Positions 34,601 through 40,600 of a DNA stretch of 42,500 nucleotides are shown here, in pieces. The DNA lies in the NCBI RefSeq assembly GCF_964340395.1, contig NC_135567.1, positions 1,295,609 to 1,338,108 on the forward strand. The letters run 5' to 3'. The notes under the pieces were generated by a model that was not told the origin of the DNA, searched no databases, and saw nothing but the letters and a program-made list of their open reading frames with translations. The position numbers and the translations under genes were made by a program. The DNA comes from Glandiceps talaboti. Taxonomy: Eukaryota > Hemichordata > Enteropneusta > Spengelidae. Each line of letters begins with the position of its first letter. Positions within the stretch are counted from its first letter, which is position 1.

Positions 34601-37600
34601 CAAGTATAGGGTCCCTAGGTAGCCAAGTACAGGGTCCCTAGGTAGCCAAGTATATCGTCCCTAGGTAGCCAAGTATAGAGTCCCTACGTAGCCAAGTATA
34701 GGGTCCCTAGGTAGCCAAGTATAGGGTCCCTAGGTAGCCAAGTATAGAGTCCCTAGGTAGGTTAGTATAGGGTCCCTAGGTAGCCGAGTATAGAGTCCCT
34801 AGGTAGCCAAGTATAGAGTCCCTAGGTAGGTTAGTATAGGGTCCCTAGGTAGCCAAGTATAGGGTCCCTAGGTAGCCGAGTATAGAGTCCCTAGGTAGCC
34901 AAGTATAGAGTCCCTAGGTAGGTTAGTATAGGGTCCCTAGGTAGCCAAGTATAGGGTCCCTAGGTAGCCAAGTATAGGGTCCCTAGGTAGCCAAGTATAG
35001 AGTCCCTAGGTAGGTTAGTATAGGGTCCCTAGGTAGGTTAGTATAGAGTCCCTAGGTAGGTTAGTATAGGGTCCCTAGGTAGCCAAGTATAGGGTCCCTA
35101 GGTAGCCGAGTATAGGGTCCTAAGGTAGCCGAGTATAGAGTCCCTAGGTAGCCAAGTATAGAGTCCCTAGGTAGCCAAGTATAGGGTCCCTAGCTAGCCA
35201 AGTAAAGGGTCCCTAGGTAGCTAAGTATAGGGTCCCTATGTAGCCAAGTATATAATCCCTAGGTAGGTGAGTATAGAGTTCCTAGGTAGCCAAGTATAGA
35301 GTCCCTAGGTAGCTGAGTATAGAGTCCCTAGGTAGCAAAGTATAGGGTCCCTAGGTAGCCAAGTATAGGGTCCCAAGGTAGCCAAGTATAGGGTCCCTAG
35401 GTAGCCAAGTATAGGGTCCCTACATAGCTGAGTATAGGGTCCCTAGGTAGCCAAGTATAGGGTCCCTAGGTAGCCAAGTATAGGGTCCCTAGGTAGCCAA
35501 GTATAGAGTCCCTAGGTAGCCAAGTATAGAGTCCCTACGTAGGTTAGTATAGGGTCCCTAGGTAGCCAAGTATAGGGTCCCTAGGTAGCCGAGTATAGAG
35601 TCCCTAGGTAGCCAAGTATAGAGTCCCTAGGTAGGTTAGTATAGGGTCCCTAGGTAGCCAAGTATAGGGTCCCTAGGTAGCCAAGTACAGGGTCCCTAGG
35701 TAGCCAAGTATATCGTCCCTAGGTAGCCAAGTATAGAGTCCCTACGTAGCCAAGTATAGGGTCCCTAGGTAGCCAAGTATAGGGTCCCTAGGTAGCCAAG
35801 TATAGAGTCCCTAGGTAGGTTAGTATAGGGTCCCTAGGTAGCCGAGTATAGAGTCCCTAGGTAGCCAAGTATAGAGTCCCTAGGTAGGTTAGTATAGGGT
35901 CCCTAGGTAGCCAAGTATAGGGTCCCTAGGTAGCCGAGTATAGAGTCCCTAGGTAGCCAAGTATAGAGTCCCTAGGTAGGTTAGTATAGGGTCCCTAGGT
36001 AGCCAAGTATAGGGTCCCTAGGTAGCCAAGTATAGGGTCCCTAGGTAGCCAAGTATAGAGTCCCTAGGTAGGTTAGTATAGGGTCCCTAGGTAGGTTAGT
36101 ATAGAGTCCCTAGGTAGGTTAGTATAGGGTCCCTAGGTAGCCAAGTATAGGGTCCCTAGGTAGCCGAGTATAGGGTCCTAAGGTAGCCGAGTATAGAGTC
36201 CCTAGGTAGCCAAGTATAGAGTCCCTAGGTAGCCAAGTATAGGGTCCCTAGCTAGCCAAGTAAAGGGTCCCTAGGTAGCTAAGTATAGGGTCCCTATGTA
36301 GCCAAGTATAGAATCCCTAGGTAGGTGAGTATAGAGTTCCTAGGTAGCCAAGTATAGAGTCCCTAGGTAGCTGAGTATAGAGTCCCTAGGTAGCCAAGTA
36401 TAGGGTCCCTAGGTAGCCAAGTATAGGGTCCCAAGGTAGCCAAGTATAGGGTCCCTAGGTAGCCGAGTATAGGGTCCCTACATAGCTGAGTATAGGGTCC
36501 CTAGGTAGCCAAGTATAGGGTCCCTAGGTAGCCAAGTATAGGGTCCCTAGGTAGCCAAGTATAGAGTCCCTAGGTAGCCAAGTATAGAGTCCCTAGGTAG
36601 GTTAGTATAGGGTCCCTAGGTAGCCAAGTATAGGGTCCCTAGGTAGCCGAGTATAGAGTCCCTAGGTAGCCAAGTATAGAGTCCCTAGGTAGGTTAGTAT
36701 AGGGTCCCTAGGTAGCCAAGTATAGGGTCCCTAGGTAGCCAAGTACAGGGTCCCTAGGTAGCCAAGTATATCGTCCCTAGGTAGCCAAGTATAGAGTCCC
36801 TACGTAGCCAAGTATAGGGTCCCTAGGTAGCCAAGTATAGGGTCCCTAGGTAGCCAAGTATAGAGTCCCTAGGTAGGTTAGTATAGGGTCCCTAGGTAGC
36901 AAAGTATAGGGTCCCTAGGTAGCCGAGTATAGAGTCCCTAGGTAGCCAAGTATAGAGTCCCTAGGTAGGTTAGTATATGGTCCCTAGGTAGCCAAGTATA
37001 GAGTCCCTAGGTAGGTTAGTATAGGGTCCCTAGGTAGCCAAGTATAGAGTCCCTAGGTAGCCAAGTATAGGGTCCTAAGGTAGCCGAGTATAGAGTCCCT
37101 AGGTAGGTTAGTATAGAGTCCCTAGGTAGGTTAGTATAGGGTCCCTAGGTAGCCAAGTATAGGGTCCCTAGGTAGCCGAGTATAGGGTCCTAAGGTAGCC
37201 GAGTATAGAGTCCCTAGGTAGCCAAGTATAGAGTCCCTAGGTAGCCAAGTATAGGGTCCCTAGGTAGCAGAGTATAGGGTCCCTAGGTAGCCAAGTATAG
37301 GGTCCCTAGGTAGCCAAGTATAGGGTCCCTAGGTAGCAGAGTATAGGGTCCCTAGGTAGCCAAGTATAGGGTCCCTAGGTAGCCAAGTATAGAGTCCCTA
37401 GGTAGGTTAGTATAGAGTCCCTAGGTAGGTTAGTATAGGGTCCCTAGGTAGCCAAGTATAGGGTCCTAAGGTAGCCGAGTATAGAGTCCCTAGGTAGCCA
37501 AGTATAGAGTCCCTAGGTAGCCAAGTATAGAGTCCCTTGGTAGGTTAGTATAGGGTCCCTAGGTAGCAGAGTATAGGGTCCCTAGGTAGCCAAGTATAGG

Positions 37601-40600
37601 GTCCCTAGGTAGCTTGTTAACATGAATATAGCCCATCTAAGATAGCTACATAAACTTGATCAGGTCCATAAGTAGCTGAGTAAAATGGATAGGACCCCCT
37701 AGGTAGTCAAGTAATATAAACAGAGAGAACCCCAAGGTAGCCGAGTAACATGGATAGTACATGAAGTATCCTCTCCTTGGTAATTGAGTGATATTGACAG
37801 GGCTTCCTTGATAACTGTATAATGTTGACAAATGACACCTAGGTACAGGAGTGATACTCCTACTGACCCCCCTCCTCTGTAACTTAATAATACCAACACA
37901 GACATTCTAGGTAGCTAAGTAGTGCCAAAAACGGCCCCTTAGTTAGATAGCCATGTTGTACTTACAAGGAACCAGTAGATGTTGATGAGTTGAAGTGCCC
38001 ATAACATAATGTTAAATGTTGTAACAAATGGCATCTCTCTAAGACAGAATGCACCAGTACAATACAGCACTTTCAGGGGATACCAGTATAATCGACAAAC
38101 AACCCTGTAAACAAACAAATAAACAAACAACACATTAAACAAACAAAATAATCAACAAACAGCAAAGGATAACCTAGTGATTAGTCAACTATGTGTTAGA
38201 ATTAGTTACAGTCACTGTAGCTTTAAGTTGCTTAAAGGCCCAGCTTTCAATCCCAGGTTCTCACATTCCGCACCACAAACATCGCCTTATCTACTATCAG
38301 TAAATTGAATGCCTAACGTATACATATCAATTTCAAGATTTACTGTCAAAACATACCAAAGACAAGGTGAAGCAGTATCATTATTTGCAATTTTCCACTG
38401 CACAAGATTGGGAGTGTTCGTGGCCATAGTTAGGTTACCGGTTGTGGAGGCAACTAGATTAGCATCAGTGGTCTGAAAGGGACGTATGCTGTGGATGGCA
38501 TGCTACGTCTATTTTTAATGACACTTTCAATGGAATGATTTTGACTCTCATCATGGAAGTATAAGTGCGTTATACTTCCATGCTCTCACAACAAGACCAT
38601 GAAAATGTAACGCAAATGGGTTATATTCCAAACTCCGTAGCTAAGATTACGGTCCGAGGAGGAAAATGCCGATCTATCGAATCATAGCAATGTTACTCTA
38701 TTGTCTTGTTTAGCAGCTCTTACAGCGGTAGCGAGAGAGTGCTATGGAAGTTGACTTATTGTATTAACTCCAACCCTCCACTGCAGCCAGCATATAAAAT
38801 TCACATATAAAATGTGTCATAGTGAGGCGTAGATACTATTCAAATATGCAAATGGTAAACGTTCTACCTGAAACAAAAACAGAAATGTTTAAACCTCATG
38901 AAAGGTGCCTCCATATTTACCACGGCACGGAGATCGTGCTCCGATCCGACACGTCTTCAACTAGTGCCTTCTCAGAGTACTGAGTCTATATGCACACCAT
39001 TATAAACAAATAGATATGTTGTCCCTGTACCAAGTCTGAAAAAAATCCGTCCAGGCATCTCCAAGAAACGGCTCCGGACGGACGGACGGATAGAACACAA
39101 TCCATAAGTCCCCGTCCCAGACTTCATCCAGCGGGGACTAAATATGGCTAATCTAACCTGGGATAGATTGTATGTGTATTTGGGAGTGTAATGTCATAAG
39201 GTTGGAGGTGGGGTGGGTGTTGCATTAGGTGGGGGAAAGGAAATCAATGGCAATGGTTATACTTACCAAGACAACGTAAATCCAGCAAACATTATGTTAC
39301 TTAGATGTTCATTCAGCATATATGTCTTGCCGTTTCGTTTTTTGGTATAAACAAACCATTTTCCAAATTCTAGGAACACATCTGTAATGTCGTGACAAAA
39401 TATCACCAGAGTACCAATTTTGTGGTACCTGCAACATACAAAATAATACAAATAATACAAAATAAAACACAATTTCTAATTGGTACAAACTAATACAAAA
39501 TAAAACACAATTTCTAATTGGTACAAACTAATACAAAATAAAACACAATTTCTAATTGGTACAAACTAATACAAAATAAAACACAATTTCTAATTGGTGC
39601 AAACTAATATATAGAGAGGTACTAAATTTATGGTACCTGGAACATACAACACAAACACAGTACTAGTATATGGTACACAGCTTCTGATTGGTACACAAGC
39701 GACCTATCGGTCAGAATAGCTCCACTGTTCTTTTTAGTTTTTATTTTGGTAGCGATGTAATAAAGTGGTTAGTGGTTTCATATGATGTCTTACTATAAAA
39801 CACATTTTACACAGAAAGTTGGTAAAATATTGTACTTTTATACCATAGTCACCATTTTATTAAAAAAATCTACTGTTATGAAAATTACACAAAATCTCAG
39901 AAAAACAAGTCATTGAGAATGACATAGTCCCCGCTATAATTGGGTTTTAAGGAATTATCACTACTCTGATCACGCAACAACACTTGTGAACCTAAATCAA
40001 GCAGACTTAGATATGTTGTGTCTGCTTGTTGGACATGGAACATGCCTACAACAATGAAGGATTGGTCGGGTATGGGGGATCATATCACGATGAAAATGGA
40101 TATGCACATGTATGTCATAGAACACTGTCCTAATACCAACTTTGAATGTGATCTGTTCAAGCATGTCTGAGTTATGGCTTTGGACATGGAAAATTCACAA
40201 ACAAAATGGCTGCCAGGCAGCCATATTGGATCGTATCACGATGAAAATGGATATGCACATGTATGTCATAGAACAATGTCCTAATACCAACTTTGAATGA
40301 GATCTGTTCAAGCATGTCTGAGTTATGGCTTTGGACATGGAAAATTCGCAAACAAAATGGCTGCCCTGCAGCCATATTGGATCTCGGGATCTAAAACAAT
40401 TTTGAGGCAATTTGAATTTCAATTTTCTAACAAATTTACCAAAAACACTGTCCATAAGCTTATTTGTCAACAACATTCAACTTGTAGTAGACATAACATC
40501 ATCTAATATTTAAATTTGCGGAGTGTGTCTTGTGACCTGCACCTGTCAGCAGACTCGGCCAATTTTTTTTTCATCATTCCATTGTATTTAAACCTTGTAC

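Noticed and set aside
20285-37614. Regularly spaced repeats resembling a CRISPR array
   Set aside because: Units are contiguous with no unique spacers, there are no cas genes, and the DNA is from an intron-bearing eukaryote.
30537-37614. Absence of GT in the sense consensus of the 23-bp unit as selection against cryptic donors
   Set aside because: A 23-base unit lacks any given dinucleotide about a quarter of the time by chance, and some variants (GTACTTGG) do contain GT.
37646-37905. Minus-strand frames of 61-68 codons next to a CERS1 exon
   Set aside because: They lie in the decayed satellite edge, beyond the donor of the 37966-38104 exon.
38220-38275. TTTCAATCCCAGG resembling a tRNA T-arm
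   Set aside because: No matching A box, anticodon arm or acceptor stem could be built around it.
40172-40506. Small frames on both strands with a repeated peptide
   Set aside because: They are the 151-bp duplicated intronic element; no splice or homology evidence.
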